A stretch of 64,000 nt of DNA from Streptomyces sp. 840.1 (GCF_003751445.1 NZ_RJUU01000002.1:620001-684000); one strand, 5' to 3'. Positions 16,733 through 25,712 are shown, numbered from the stretch's first letter. Numbers and translations: made by a program. The notes: a model not told the origin generated them from the sequence alone.

Positions 16733-17572
16733 TTGATCACTCCGGCACCGCCCCGGCGCCCGTGCCGCCGCTACGGCGCAGACGGCACCCCGTGCTCCTC
16801 GACCACCACCCGCGCCGACGGATGGTGCGGCCGGTGCGACGGCTACACGACCGCCAGGCCCGCCGTGACCCCCGACGTCTCCGCGCCGCGCCGCTCCGAG
16901 TGGCGTTGGGGGACCGGCACCTGGACACCCGGCACTCTCGGTATGGACTCCGACGAGGCGTACGAGATCGACGTCACCCCGGGCGCCGTCGCGACGTACG
17001 GCAGGGTCCACGCCGTCGTGCCGAAGGTCGCTGAGACGCAGATCCGCTCCCTGCTCGAAGACCTGATCTCCGAGCAGGCCGACACCGAACGAAGCGGCAC
17101 CGGCACGTGGCGGATCTACTTCCGCAGACACGGATACGGCCTGGTCATCAGCGCGGACCGCAGCCACGTCCTGCGCTACTGCACCCGTCACGCGGAACGC
17201 ACCTGGGCGCAGTACCGCACAGGTGTCACCTCGCGCATCAGCGGCCCCGGAGGCCTCGCGGCCTGGAAACGTGAAGCCGTTGCCCGACACCTCCCCCTGC
17301 CCGTCGGCGGCAAGGTGCTCAACCTGTACGCCCGGCACACCCTCGGCCTGAAGGTCACCCGCGACACCATCGACGACATCGCGCGGAGACTCGCGGCCCA
17401 CCTCGGCGACAACGTCCTGCCGCACTGGTCCCGCACCGAGGAGGCGGCCGTCGAGGACGGCCACGGGAACACCTGGGTCCTGCTGCGCACCGAGCGCTTC
17501 CCCGACGGGATCGTCGCCACGGTCTACGCCACCGGCAGCGAGCCGGTGAAGCCGCCGAGCCGGGAGAAGTAG
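16733..17572 (+). CDS. hypothetical protein with N-terminal zinc-ribbon-like cysteines
   Basis: A 279-residue soluble protein of unknown role. Near the N-terminus it has Cys at residue 11 and 21 (PCRRYGADGTPCSS) and a C-x2-C pair in WCGRC, a pattern that could bind zinc. The middle (AVATYGRVHAVVPKVAETQI) and C-terminal half look alpha/beta but match no family I recognise. The TTG start at 16733 is supported by AGGAGAG 5 bases upstream; no better in-frame start exists. It precedes a GNAT gene by 27 bp and may be co-transcribed with it. Confidence 0.68.
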   Translation: MITPAPPRRPCRRYGADGTPCSSTTTRADGWCGRCDGYTTARPAVTPDVSAPRRSEWRWGTGTWTPGTLGMDSDEAYEIDVTPGAVATYGRVHAVVPKVAETQIRSLLEDLISEQADTERSGTGTWRIYFRRHGYGLVISADRSHVLRYCTRHAERTWAQYRTGVTSRISGPGGLAAWKREAVARHLPLPVGGKVLNLYARHTLGLKVTRDTIDDIARRLAAHLGDNVLPHWSRTEEAAVEDGHGNTWVLLRTERFPDGIVATVYATGSEPVKPPSREK

Positions 17573-17599
17573 CTGCGGCGGGCCCGTTCACGCACGATC

Positions 17600-18175
17600 A
17601 TGGCTGCCATGGAACGACCGAGGCCTGTCATCGAGTGCGCAGACGTCGCCCTGCGGAGCTGGCGGGGAGAGCAGGACTTCCCGTCGGCACACAGGCTGAT
17701 CGAGGAGTCGCTGGACCACCTGCGCCCCTGGGAACCGTGGGTCGCCCAGCACAGCGAGGAGAACACCCGGGGCTTCCTCGCGAGGTCCGGAGCGGGTTGG
17801 CTCGGCGGGCAGGTGTACAACTACGCGGTCACCGAGGACGGCACCCTCGTCGGCATGTGCCAGGCCTACCGCGGCGCCGAACCCACGGGCTGGTTCATGG
17901 GGTACTGGCTGCACCCCGCCGCCACCGGCCGGGGCATCGCGACGAGAGCGATGTCGGCCCTGACAAGCGAGATGTTCACCCTGCCCACGGTGGAGTACCT
18001 GGAGATCGCGCACGACTCGGCCAACACCGCGAGCGCGGCCGTACCGCGCCGGCTGGGCTTCACCGAGGTCCGCCGTGAACGCGCGGCACCGCCCACGGCC
18101 CCCTCGGGGACCGGGATCGAAGTGATCTGGCGCCTGTACCGGCCGAGGGCGCACACCATCGTGAGGCCCGTCTGA
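17600..18175 (+). CDS. GNAT family N-acetyltransferase (RimJ-like)
   Basis: A 191-residue acetyl-CoA-dependent acyltransferase of the RimJ/RimL group. The N-terminus (VALRSWRGEQDFPSAHRLIE) and the acetyl-CoA loop HPAATGRGIATRAMSAL match the family; the C-terminal NTASAAVPRRLGF is the usual motif before the last strands. Substrates in this group include ribosomal protein N-termini and small amines. It is transcribed in the same direction as the upstream zinc-ribbon-like gene. Confidence 0.9.
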   Translation: MAAMERPRPVIECADVALRSWRGEQDFPSAHRLIEESLDHLRPWEPWVAQHSEENTRGFLARSGAGWLGGQVYNYAVTEDGTLVGMCQAYRGAEPTGWFMGYWLHPAATGRGIATRAMSALTSEMFTLPTVEYLEIAHDSANTASAAVPRRLGFTEVRRERAAPPTAPSGTGIEVIWRLYRPRAHTIVRPV

Positions 18176-18253
18176 GGCGCTCACCGGTGGCCTTCGCGCG
18201 TCCGGCGGGAGTGGCGCGTCAGGCGTCACATCGGAAGGCGATCGCCCAGCAGG

Positions 18254-19126
18254 TCATCCGGCGGACTCACCGGCGTGCGGGCTCAGGGCGCCGGCGCCGA
18301 CCAGAGCGAAGAGCACAATGCCCAGAACGATCCGGTAGATGACGAACGGCATGAAGCTCTTGGTCGTGATGAACTTCATGAACCAGGCGATGACGACGTA
18401 CCCCACGCCGAACGCGATGAACGTGGCGAAGATCGTCGGCCCCCAGGCCACATGTCCCTCGCCCGCGTCCTTCAGCTCGAAGACGCCCGAGGCGAGCACG
18501 GCCGGGACCGCGAGCAGGAACGAGTAGCGGGCCGCGGCCTCGCGGGTGTAGCCCATCAGGAGACCGCCGCTGATCGTGGCGCCGGACCGGGAGACGCCCG
18601 GGATCAGGGCCATCGCCTGGCAGAAGCCGAAGATCAGGCCGTCCTTGATGCCCAGTTCCTTGAGGGACTTGCGCTCCTTGATCGCCCGGTGCTTGCCGCC
18701 GGTCTCGTCGCGGGCGGCCAGGCGGTCGGCGACACCGAGCACGATGCCCATCACGATGAGCGTGGTGGCGATCAGCCGCAGGTCGCGGAAGGGGCCCTCG
18801 ATCTGGTCCTTGAACGTCACGCCCAGCACGCCGATCGGAATGGAGCCGACGATGACCAGCCAGCCCATCTGGGCGTCGTGGTCGCTGCGCATCGAGCGGT
18901 CCGTCAGCGATTTGAACCAGGCTCCGACGATCCGGACGATGTCCTTGCGGAAGTAGATGAGGACTGCGGCTTCCGTGCCGATCTGGGTGATGGCGGTGAA
19001 CGCCGCTCCCGGATCGTGCCAGCCGGCGAACGCCGCGGTGAGCCGCAGATGGGCGCTGGAGGAGATCGGCAGGAACTCGGTCAGTCCCTGAACGAGGCCG
19101 AGGACGAAGGATTCGAACCAGCTCAT
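18254..19126 (-). CDS. uppP: undecaprenyl-diphosphate phosphatase
   Basis: Integral membrane enzyme that dephosphorylates undecaprenyl diphosphate released by cell-wall polymer synthesis, regenerating the lipid carrier; overproduction gives bacitracin resistance. The 290-residue protein has the two family signatures: Glu-rich VQGLTEFLPISSSAHL near residues 13-28 and PGVSRSGATI near 176-185. About eight hydrophobic helices are visible. It is encoded downstream of a TVP38-type DedA-superfamily gene on the same strand, 184 bp away. Confidence 0.97.
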   Translation of the reverse strand: MSWFESFVLGLVQGLTEFLPISSSAHLRLTAAFAGWHDPGAAFTAITQIGTEAAVLIYFRKDIVRIVGAWFKSLTDRSMRSDHDAQMGWLVIVGSIPIGVLGVTFKDQIEGPFRDLRLIATTLIVMGIVLGVADRLAARDETGGKHRAIKERKSLKELGIKDGLIFGFCQAMALIPGVSRSGATISGGLLMGYTREAAARYSFLLAVPAVLASGVFELKDAGEGHVAWGPTIFATFIAFGVGYVVIAWFMKFITTKSFMPFVIYRIVLGIVLFALVGAGALSPHAGESAG

Positions 19127-19310
19127 GGGGCTTGGGCCATCCTGAAGGGATCATGCATCGTCCGCCGGGCATCGGAGCCGGTCGGCAGCGTGCGGATTGC
19201 GGTCGTGTGAGGGCGGGGCCGCCTGGGCCCGGGAGATCGTCTGTCGGTCGCGGGAAGCGTATCGCCCCCAGGTGAACAGGATTACGACAACCCCCGGCCG
19301 TACCGACGCG

Positions 19311-20024
19311 TCACTCGGCGCCCAGCCGGTCACGCCTGCGCCAGGCGACGACGGCCGCGCCGAGACCCGTCAGCACGATGAAGCCCATCGCCGCGAGGAA
19401 GGCGGGCGATGTCGGCGAGGAGGCCTCGCTGCCCGCCACGACGTACGCGGCCGTGTTCGGGATCGAGCCGAGCCCGGTCGCCACCAGGAACGGGGGATAC
19501 CCCATGCGTGACACGGCGGCGCAGTAGTTGGCGGCGGCGAAGGGCACTCCGGGGAAGAGGCGCAGCGCCAGCATCGAGCGGAAGCCGTGTCTGCTGAGCT
19601 GTCCGTCCGCCGCCCGCATCCAGCGACCGCGCAGCAGCGTACGCAGCGCGTCCTGCCCGAGCACCCGGCCGAGCCCGAACGAGATGCCCGCGCCGAGCAC
19701 CGTGCCCGCCAGCGCCGCCGCCAGTCCGGCCTGCGTGCCGAACAGCGCTCCGGCGGCGAGATTGAGCAGCGGACGCGGTACGAACGCCACCGTGCACACG
19801 CCGTACGCGAGTCCGAACAGCAGGACCGCTGCGGCGCCGCCGCTCAGCTGGGCCGGCCAGCCGGAGGCCAGCAGCCGCTGTGGCTTGAGGAGCAGCATCG
19901 TCGTCGCGGCGGCCAGCAGCACCGCCACGAGCAGCGAGAACCTGGACCAGGGAGAGAAGAGCACCCGTGTGCAGCGCGCGGACAGACCAACGGCGGGCCG
20001 GGTGGCGGGGGCGGGGTCGAGCAT
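19311..20024 (-). CDS. TVP38/TMEM64 (VTT domain) membrane protein, DedA superfamily
   Basis: A 237-residue membrane protein with a VTT domain. The core starts FVPRPLLNLAAGALFGTQAG and continues LAGTVLGAGISFGLGRVLG, followed by the Arg/Pro-containing re-entrant segment LALRLFPGVPFAAANYCAAV. Some DedA-superfamily proteins have been shown to flip undecaprenyl phosphate across the membrane. The position upstream of uppP fits a role in lipid-carrier recycling, but this is inference. Start at the ATG at 20024. Confidence 0.9.
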   Translation of the reverse strand: MLDPAPATRPAVGLSARCTRVLFSPWSRFSLLVAVLLAAATTMLLLKPQRLLASGWPAQLSGGAAAVLLFGLAYGVCTVAFVPRPLLNLAAGALFGTQAGLAAALAGTVLGAGISFGLGRVLGQDALRTLLRGRWMRAADGQLSRHGFRSMLALRLFPGVPFAAANYCAAVSRMGYPPFLVATGLGSIPNTAAYVVAGSEASSPTSPAFLAAMGFIVLTGLGAAVVAWRRRDRLGAE

Positions 20025-20226
20025 TCGGGGAGAGTATCCGACACCAGGTGTGATCGTCGTAATGTGACCGTTACAGGGACGGATTCGCGACAGTCGACAT
20101 CACGGCCGAGGCCGCTCGGCACCGCTGGGGCAACCCCTCGGCGCGGCGTGCCGACCGGCCGTCAACTCGCCTGCCGCCCGCAGTAAATCGCTCGACGGGC
20201 CCGCCGCCGTCGGACATGATCGACGC
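20025..20226. other. intergenic region before the tuf3 leader ORF
   Basis: 202 bp with no gene seen. It must hold the promoters for the divergent TVP38-type gene and for the tuf3 unit, but I cannot assign hexamers with confidence. Confidence 0.35.
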
Positions 20227-20391
20227 ATGTTCCGGTTCGCCTTCCTCGCAGCGCAGTCCGCAGTCGCGGACGCGCCGAAGGCTGCCGCGAGCCCCGCGCT
20301 CACCACCGCCGTTGTCGCATCGACGACCACGGCAGCAGTCGCGGCAGCACTCACCACTGCCTCGGCACCCATCGGCGGCGCCCGAAGCTGA
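20227..20391 (+). CDS. possible 54-residue Ala/Thr-rich leader peptide
   Basis: A short open frame (MFRFAFLAAQSAVADAPKAA at the start, Ala/Thr-rich thereafter) that ends exactly where a hairpin begins; its TGA overlaps the first base pairs of the stem. About 78 percent of its codons end in G or C, slightly below the window's genes. No clear ribosome binding site precedes the ATG. It could be a small protein or a regulatory leader ahead of the EF-Tu3 gene, or non-coding. Confidence 0.35.
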   Translation: MFRFAFLAAQSAVADAPKAAASPALTTAVVASTTTAAVAAALTTASAPIGGARS

Positions 20392-20432
20392 CCCTCCCCC
20401 GACAGTCCGGCGGACCCCGTGAGGGGAGGGTC
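20390..20432 (+). terminator. hairpin between leader ORF and tuf3
   Basis: Arms GACCCTCCCC (20390-20399) and GGGGAGGGTC (20423-20432) form a perfect 10-bp stem; the loop contains a smaller GTCC/GGAC stem. It ends 51 bases before the tuf3 ATG. It may be an attenuator for tuf3 or a terminator insulating it from upstream transcripts. Confidence 0.6.
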
Positions 20433-20483
20433 GGCAGGGCCCTGGGGTCTTCTCTCTCAGCTTCGAGAACCAAGGAATGAGCC

Positions 20484-21653
20484 ATGCCCAAGACGGCATA
20501 CGTGCGCACCAAGCCGCACCTCAACATCGGCACCATGGGCCACGTCGACCACGGCAAGACCACCCTCACCGCAGCCATCACGAAGGTCCTCAGCGACCGG
20601 GGCACCGGCACGTTCGTCCCGTTCGACCGCATCGACCGGGCGCCGGAGGAGGCGCAGCGCGGCATCACCATCAACATCGCGCACGTCGAGTACGAGACCG
20701 GCACCCGGCACTACGCGCACGTGGACATGCCAGGACACGCCGACTACATCAAGAACATGGTGACCGGCGCGGCCCAGCTCGACGGGGCGATCCTCGTCGT
20801 GTCCGCGCTCGAAGGCATCATGCCGCAGACCGCCGAGCACGTGCTGCTCGCCCGCCAGGTGGGCGTCGACCACATCGTCGTCGCGCTCAACAAGGCGGAC
20901 GCGGGAGACCCCGAGCTGACCGACCTGGTCGAGCTGGAGGTGCGCGAGCTGCTGTCCGCACATGGCTACGGCGGCGACACCGTGCCCGTCGTGCGGGTGT
21001 CGGGGCTGCGGGCCCTGGAGGGCGACCCGCGCTGGACGGGGGCGGTCGAGGCCTTGCTCGACGCCGTCGACACGTACGTACCGATGCCGGTGCGCTACAT
21101 CGACGCGCCGTTCCTGCTGCCGGTGGAGAACGTCCTGACCATCACCGGCCGGGGCACGGTCGTCACCGGCGCGGTGGAGCGCGGCACCGTCCGCGTCGGG
21201 GACCGCGTCGAGGTGCTCGGTGCCGGTGTCGAGACCGTCGTCACCGGTCTGGAGACCTTCGGCAAGCCGATGGAGTCCGCCGAGGCCGGAGACAACGTCG
21301 CGCTGCTGCTGCGCGGGGTCGAGCGCGACCGGGTGCGCCGAGGCCACGTCGTGGCCGCGCCGGGCAGCGTGACACCGAGCCGGCGCTTCACCGCGCAGGT
21401 GTACGTCCTGTCCGGGCGGGAGGGCGGCCGCACCACGCCGGTCGCCACCGGCTACCGGCCGCAGTTCTACATCCGCACCGCGGACGTCGTCGGTGACGTC
21501 GACCTCGGCGCGGCCGCGGTGGCACGCCCCGGCACGACGGTCACCATGACCGTCGAACTGGGCCGGGACGTTCCGCTGGAGACCGGCCTCGGCTTCGCCA
21601 TCCGCGAGGGCGGCCGCACGATCGGCGCGGGCACGGTCACCGGTCTGGTCTGA
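20484..21653 (+). CDS. tuf3: elongation factor Tu, divergent second copy (EF-Tu3 type)
   Basis: GTPase that delivers aminoacyl-tRNA to the ribosome. At 389 residues it is slightly shorter than housekeeping EF-Tu. GTP motifs are intact: GHVDHGKT at 19-26, RGITIN near 59-64, DMPGH at 81-85 (usually DCPGH) and NKAD at 136-139. Domain III reads [19 protein letters not shown] where ordinary EF-Tu has GGRHTPFF before GYRPQFY. It is not embedded in a str operon; it stands alone, preceded by a leader ORF/hairpin and followed by a very strong terminator. These traits match the tuf3 genes of Streptomyces. EF-Tu3 of S. ramocissimus is reported to resist EF-Tu-directed antibiotics. Confidence 0.93.
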   Translation: MPKTAYVRTKPHLNIGTMGHVDHGKTTLTAAITKVLSDRGTGTFVPFDRIDRAPEEAQRGITINIAHVEYETGTRHYAHVDMPGHADYIKNMVTGAAQLDGAILVVSALEGIMPQTAEHVLLARQVGVDHIVVALNKADAGDPELTDLVELEVRELLSAHGYGGDTVPVVRVSGLRALEGDPRWTGAVEALLDAVDTYVPMPVRYIDAPFLLPVENVLTITGRGTVVTGAVERGTVRVGDRVEVLGAGVETVVTGLETFGKPMESAEAGDNVALLLRGVERDRVRRGHVVAAPGSVTPSRRFTAQVYVLSGREGGRTTPVATGYRPQFYIRTADVVGDVDLGAAAVARPGTTVTMTVELGRDVPLETGLGFAIREGGRTIGAGTVTGLV

Positions 21654-21666
21654 GCGGCCGTGCGCG

Positions 21667-21707
21667 GCCGGGTCCGCCTCCCGTACCGCACGGGAGGCGG
21701 ACCCGGC
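21667..21707 (+). terminator. strong terminator of tuf3
   Basis: An 18-bp perfect stem: GCCGGGTCCGCCTCCCGT (21667-21684) pairs with 21690-21707 around a 5-base loop, starting 14 bases after the tuf3 stop. This is the most stable simple hairpin I noticed in the window. Confidence 0.92.
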
Positions 21708-21771
21708 GCTGGTTGCGGGGCCCGCCCTGCCGAGGTCACGAGCAGCCGGCCGGGCACCGCACAATGGGGGA

Positions 21772-22632
21772 GTGAACGAGTCAATACCGGTCATCCGCGA
21801 CGTGGACCGGGGCACCGCCAGACTGCTCCCCGACGTGGACCGGGAGCGGGCCTGGCTGCTGACCGTCGACGGCGCACCCCAGTCGTACGTCGACCTGGAC
21901 GCGCCGGAGCACCTCGAGTTCGAGTACGCGCGACGGCTCGGCCACGTCGTGGACTGCGCCGCCGAACCGGGCGGGCCGCTCGACGTGCTGCACCTCGGCG
22001 GCGGCGCCCTCACCCTGCCGCGCTACGTCGCCACGACCCGCCCCGGATCCCGGCAGGACGTCGCGGAGGCCGACCGGGGGCTGCTCGCCCTTGTGGCCGA
22101 GCACCTGCCGCTGCCCGACGGCAGCCGGATCGCCGTACACGGGACGGACGCCCGCGAACACCTGGAGGCGACCGCACCCGGCTCCGTGGACGTCCTGATC
22201 GCGGACGTCTTCGGCGGCTCGCGGGTACCCGCCCACCTGACGACCGTGCCCTACGCGCGGGCCGCGGCACGGGCGTTGCGGGCCGACGGGATCTACGCCG
22301 CCAACCTCGCGGACGGGGCGCCCTTCGACTTCCTGCGCCCGCAGCTCGCCACCTTCGCGGCCGTCTTCGAGGAGCTCGCGCTGATCGCGGAGCCGGCGGT
22401 ACTGCGCGGCCGGCGCTTCGGCAACATCGTCCTCCTCGCCTCCCGCACCCCCTTCGATCGCACCCCCTTCGACACGGCCGCACTGACCCGCCGTTGTGCC
22501 GCCGACGCGTTTCCGGCCCGTGTCGAGTACGGCGCCGCCGTGGCCCGGCTCGTCAGGGGCGCCGGGCCGGTCGGGGACGACGAGGCGGTGGACTCACCCG
22601 AGCCGCCCGACGGCTCCTTCGGCATCGGCTGA
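21772..22632 (+). CDS. spermidine synthase-like (fused-MFS type) methyltransferase-fold protein
   Basis: A 286-residue Rossmann-fold protein related to polyamine aminopropyltransferases. The core strand-loop reads VLHLGGGALTLPRYVATTRP near residues 63-82, and the second acidic stretch is VDVLIADVFGGS near 139-150. Polyamine synthases normally show a GGGDG-type loop and a catalytic Asp after DVLIxD; here the Asp is in IADVFGG. Actinobacterial proteins of this kind are usually annotated spermidine synthase, but true activity is unproved. GTG start; no ribosome binding site stands out. Its last 39 bases overlap the convergent MFS gene. Confidence 0.8.
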   Translation: MNESIPVIRDVDRGTARLLPDVDRERAWLLTVDGAPQSYVDLDAPEHLEFEYARRLGHVVDCAAEPGGPLDVLHLGGGALTLPRYVATTRPGSRQDVAEADRGLLALVAEHLPLPDGSRIAVHGTDAREHLEATAPGSVDVLIADVFGGSRVPAHLTTVPYARAAARALRADGIYAANLADGAPFDFLRPQLATFAAVFEELALIAEPAVLRGRRFGNIVLLASRTPFDRTPFDTAALTRRCAADAFPARVEYGAAVARLVRGAGPVGDDEAVDSPEPPDGSFGIG

Positions 22633-23898
22633 CGCCGGCGCACCCTTCGCCACCACCCCGGCGGGGGCGGTTCTGCGGGTCAGGTTGCGCACGTCCGGAA
22701 CGCACAGCACGGCGCCGGTGACCAGGACGACCAGCGCGGCGCAGCCCCACAGCGCCCGACTGCGCCCGACCAGCGACTCGACCGGACCGGCGAGCGCGGT
22801 GGCGAGCGGCACCATGGCCACCGAGCCGAACCAGTCGTAGGCCGAGACCCGCGACAGCTTGTCCTCGGGGATCTCCTGATGCAGGGCCGTCATCCAGGAC
22901 ACGCCGAACACCTCGATGGCGGCGCCGCTGACGAACATCACCGCGCAGAGCCCGGCCACCGGCAGGGGCACGGCGAGCCCCGCCGAGGGCAGCGCCAGCG
23001 GGAACACGCAGAGGGACCCGGCCAGCAGCAGCCGCCTCGGCTTCCACCGCATCATCAGCACCGCCCCGCCCAGGGTGCCGACGCCGAACGCGGCGAGCGC
23101 GAGGCCCCAGGGGCGGGCGCCGCCGAGTTCGTCCCTGGCGACCAGCGGCCCGTAGACCGCCTCGGCGGCTCCGACCGCGGCGACCACCACGGAGAACTGC
23201 GCCACCACCGCCCAGAGCCAGGTGCGGCCGATGACCTCCTGCCAGCCGTCCCGGAGATCGGCGAGCAGCCCGCCGCCGGGGGCGCGCGCGGGGATGTGGC
23301 TGACGTCGAGGAAGGAGCGCAGCGCTCCGGCCACAGCGAAGGCGGCCGCGTCGACGGCCAGTACCCAGCCCGGGTCCATCGCGGCGATCATGGCGCCGCC
23401 GAGCGCCGCCCCGCCGATCGCGGCGCCCTGCATGGACATCCGGAAGAGGGCGAACGCCCGGCTCGCCTGCTCGCCGCTGACGGTGGACATCAGCATGCCC
23501 TCGGCGGCCGGGTTGAAGAAGGCCTGCCCCGTGCCGCAGAGGGCGGTGAGCACCATCATCTGCCACAGCCGGGCGTCACCGGCCAGGACCAGCCAGGCGA
23601 AGACGGCCTGCGACACACAGTTGAGGGTGTTGGCCGCCACCATCACGCGGTGGCGCGGCAGCCGGTCCGCGACCGCCCCGCCGATCAGCAGGAAGAGCAC
23701 CAGCGGCGCGGTCCTGGCGGCGGCCACCAGCCCGACGTCGCCTGCGTCGCCGCCCGACTCCAGAACCGCGAACGCCGCCGCGATCAGCGCGCCGTTGGTG
23801 CCCAGGCCCGTGATGATCGCGGCGGCGGTCAGCAGCCGGTAATTGCGGCCCGCCCGGGAGGGGCGGTCCGATGGGGGTGCGAGGTCGGCGGCTGTCAC
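22594..23898 (-). CDS. MFS transporter
   Basis: A major facilitator superfamily exporter of 434 residues with about 12 hydrophobic helices. Family motif A appears as GGAVADRLPRHRVMV after the second helix, and a second copy follows in the C-terminal half. Exporters of this layout (MdtH/EntS-like) often remove drugs or siderophores; the substrate is unknown. I place the start at GTG 23898. An upstream TTG at 23934 lies within a good -35 hexamer and has no ribosome binding site, so a leaderless transcript from 23898 is more likely. The gene overlaps the convergent spermidine-synthase-like gene by 39 bp. Confidence 0.88.
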   Translation of the reverse strand: MTAADLAPPSDRPSRAGRNYRLLTAAAIITGLGTNGALIAAAFAVLESGGDAGDVGLVAAARTAPLVLFLLIGGAVADRLPRHRVMVAANTLNCVSQAVFAWLVLAGDARLWQMMVLTALCGTGQAFFNPAAEGMLMSTVSGEQASRAFALFRMSMQGAAIGGAALGGAMIAAMDPGWVLAVDAAAFAVAGALRSFLDVSHIPARAPGGGLLADLRDGWQEVIGRTWLWAVVAQFSVVVAAVGAAEAVYGPLVARDELGGARPWGLALAAFGVGTLGGAVLMMRWKPRRLLLAGSLCVFPLALPSAGLAVPLPVAGLCAVMFVSGAAIEVFGVSWMTALHQEIPEDKLSRVSAYDWFGSVAMVPLATALAGPVESLVGRSRALWGCAALVVLVTGAVLCVPDVRNLTRRTAPAGVVAKGAPASADAEGAVGRLG

Positions 23899-23904
23899 CA
23901 GGGG

Positions 23905-23934
23905 ACTATCGCTGGCTTGACCCCGTGGTGCCAA
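23905..23934 (-). promoter_or_regulatory. promoter for a leaderless MFS transcript
   Basis: On the minus strand, TTGGCA (23934-23929) and GATAGT (23910-23905) are separated by 18 bp. The expected start point, 7 bases after the -10, coincides with the GTG at 23898. Both hexamers fit the vegetative consensus well. Confidence 0.65.
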
Positions 23935-23952
23935 ATGGGTTGCCGCCGGGCG

Positions 23953-25041
23953 TCAGGACTCGGTGATCTTCACCAGCCGCACCGTGCTCAGAATCTTCAT
24001 GATCGTCGAGTCCGGCAGCTCGTCCGGGACGGAGGCGGCACCGTACAGAACCCAGGAGGAGAAGGCCCCGTTGCTGTTCTTGAAGGTGAAGGCGATGGAC
24101 TTGCCGTCCGTGTCGCACTTCGTCTTCTTGGTGACATTGGGCGCCTTGGCGGTCACCAGGCTGCCGGTGAGACCCGACTTGGTGGTGTACTGCTTCGCCT
24201 TGCTGATCTTGATGGTGCTCTTCGGCATGTGCTGCGCGTAGGCGGCCCACGCCCAGGTGCCGGCCTCGTTCCTGGCGTTCACATCGGCGTCCGTGGCCCC
24301 TTCGGCGCCGCGGGTGCCGGTACCGGCCAGGCTGCTGTTCTCCTTGGTGCCGTCGTGGTCGGAGTCGTCGACGCACCACTTGCTCTTGAGGTCAGCGGGT
24401 GCCGTGAAGCCGATGAGCGGCGAACCGTCGCCCTTCTTCTCGTCCTCGAAGAACGAGGAGATCCCGGGACGGGAGACCTCCCAGTCGCCGGGCACGTCGA
24501 ACTGCGTGCCCCACTTCGGGTTGGTCACCACCTTCCAGCCGGCGATGAGCGGCTTGGCGTCCCCGTCGCTGCCGCGCGGGTTGGCCTCCGGCGACGACGC
24601 GGACCCGGAGGGCTTGGCCGGCGCGGACGACTTCTTGTCGTCGGCGACGTTCTTGCCGTCCTTGCCGTCGTCCTTGTTCATCACGACGACGCCGGTGACC
24701 ACCGCGGCCGCGACGACCGCGACCGCCGCGACGATCGCGATGACGGTCGTCTTCTTCTTGTCGTTGCCGGGCTGAGGCGGACCGGGCGGACCGGGAACCG
24801 CGTGCTGCGGAACGGTCGGCTGCTGGTACGGGTTGCCCTGCGGGTAGCCCGGCTGTCCTTGCTGCCCCGGCTGTCCCTGCTGCGGGTAGCCGTATCCGGG
24901 CTGCTGCCCGGACGCGCCGGGCTGCTGATATCCCGGCTGCTGGTAGGGATTCGGCTGCTGGTAACCCGGCTGCTGATACGGGTTCTGATTCTGGTCCTGC
25001 GGGTTTTGCTCGCCCCCGGGCGGCTGCTGTCCTGGCCACAT
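23953..25041 (-). CDS. membrane protein with Gln/Pro/Tyr-rich repeat tail
   Basis: A 362-residue protein. The first 100 residues are cytosolic low-complexity sequence built on repeats of [10 protein letters not shown]. One membrane helix follows ([20 protein letters not shown]), then a Lys/Asp/Ser-rich linker and an extracellular domain of about 220 residues containing two Cys ([16 protein letters not shown] and [14 protein letters not shown]) that may form a disulfide. The family is common in Streptomyces, but no function is known to me. The ATG at 25041 begins exactly at the low-complexity tail; upstream in-frame codons look non-coding. Confidence 0.82.
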   Translation of the reverse strand: MWPGQQPPGGEQNPQDQNQNPYQQPGYQQPNPYQQPGYQQPGASGQQPGYGYPQQGQPGQQGQPGYPQGNPYQQPTVPQHAVPGPPGPPQPGNDKKKTTVIAIVAAVAVVAAAVVTGVVVMNKDDGKDGKNVADDKKSSAPAKPSGSASSPEANPRGSDGDAKPLIAGWKVVTNPKWGTQFDVPGDWEVSRPGISSFFEDEKKGDGSPLIGFTAPADLKSKWCVDDSDHDGTKENSSLAGTGTRGAEGATDADVNARNEAGTWAWAAYAQHMPKSTIKISKAKQYTTKSGLTGSLVTAKAPNVTKKTKCDTDGKSIAFTFKNSNGAFSSWVLYGAASVPDELPDSTIMKILSTVRLVKITES

Positions 25042-25236
25042 GGCGAGTAACGATAGAGGTGCGCCGTCCGGTCGGCTACGGCCGCCCCCGTGAGCGGACG
25101 GTGAAGGAGGGGATCGGCGGCAGGGGAAGGGCAGGGGCAACGGGCGGTGAAGGGCGGGAGCGGCGGAAGCCGGAGTGCGGGGTCGCGTGCGGATCCGGCG
25201 GTGCCCGGTGATCCCCGAGGCATGGCCAAATCTGCC

Positions 25237-25248
25237 TACCGGTCGGTA
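25237..25248. promoter_or_regulatory. short palindrome before the thioesterase gene
   Basis: TACCG-GT-CGGTA, 5-bp perfect arms, ends 2 bases before the ATG at 25251. The core resembles TetR-type half-sites, but no regulator gene is adjacent. Confidence 0.3.
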
Positions 25249-25250
25249 AC

Positions 25251-25712
25251 ATGGAACTCATGAGCGCTGAACAGATGACCGCGGGCGAGATGGTCGCCGC
25301 GACGGTTCCGATGGTCCGGACCCTCAACCTCGAATTCCTGGAGTCCACCGCAGAACGCGCGGTGGTCCGTCTGCCGGACCAGGCGGACTTCCACAACCAC
25401 GTCGGCGGACCGCACGCCGGCGCGATGTTCACGCTGGCGGAATCCGCGAGTGGTGCGATAGTCATCGCCGCGTTCGGCGATCAGCTGACGCGCGCCGTCC
25501 CCCTCGCCGTGAAGGCGGAGATCGGATACCAGAAACTGGCCATGGGAGATGTCACCGCGACCGCCACGCTCGGCAGGCCGGCCGCCGAGGTCGTCGCCGA
25601 ACTGGACGCGGGCAAGCGCCCCGAGTTTCCCGTGGCCATCCGTATCCAGCGTGCGGACGGCGCTGTGACCGGCGAGATGACGGTGGTCTGGACGCTGCGC
25701 CCGAACGCCTGA
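25251..25712 (+). CDS. hotdog-fold thioesterase-like protein (DUF4442)
   Basis: A 153-residue single hotdog-domain protein. The helix-containing segment [20 protein letters not shown] near residues 45-64 matches the DUF4442/PaaI-like group, which hydrolyses acyl-CoA thioesters. A catalytic acidic residue could be the Glu in TLAES. The start is either ATG 25251 or ATG 25260; neither has a strong ribosome binding site. A hairpin terminator follows. Substrate unknown. Confidence 0.85.
   Translation: MELMSAEQMTAGEMVAATVPMVRTLNLEFLESTAERAVVRLPDQADFHNHVGGPHAGAMFTLAESASGAIVIAAFGDQLTRAVPLAVKAEIGYQKLAMGDVTATATLGRPAAEVVAELDAGKRPEFPVAIRIQRADGAVTGEMTVVWTLRPNA

Noticed and set aside
22879..25050. A 723-codon plus-strand frame opposite the MFS and Gln-rich membrane genes
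   Set aside because: Low-complexity antisense shadow; both opposite genes are convincing.
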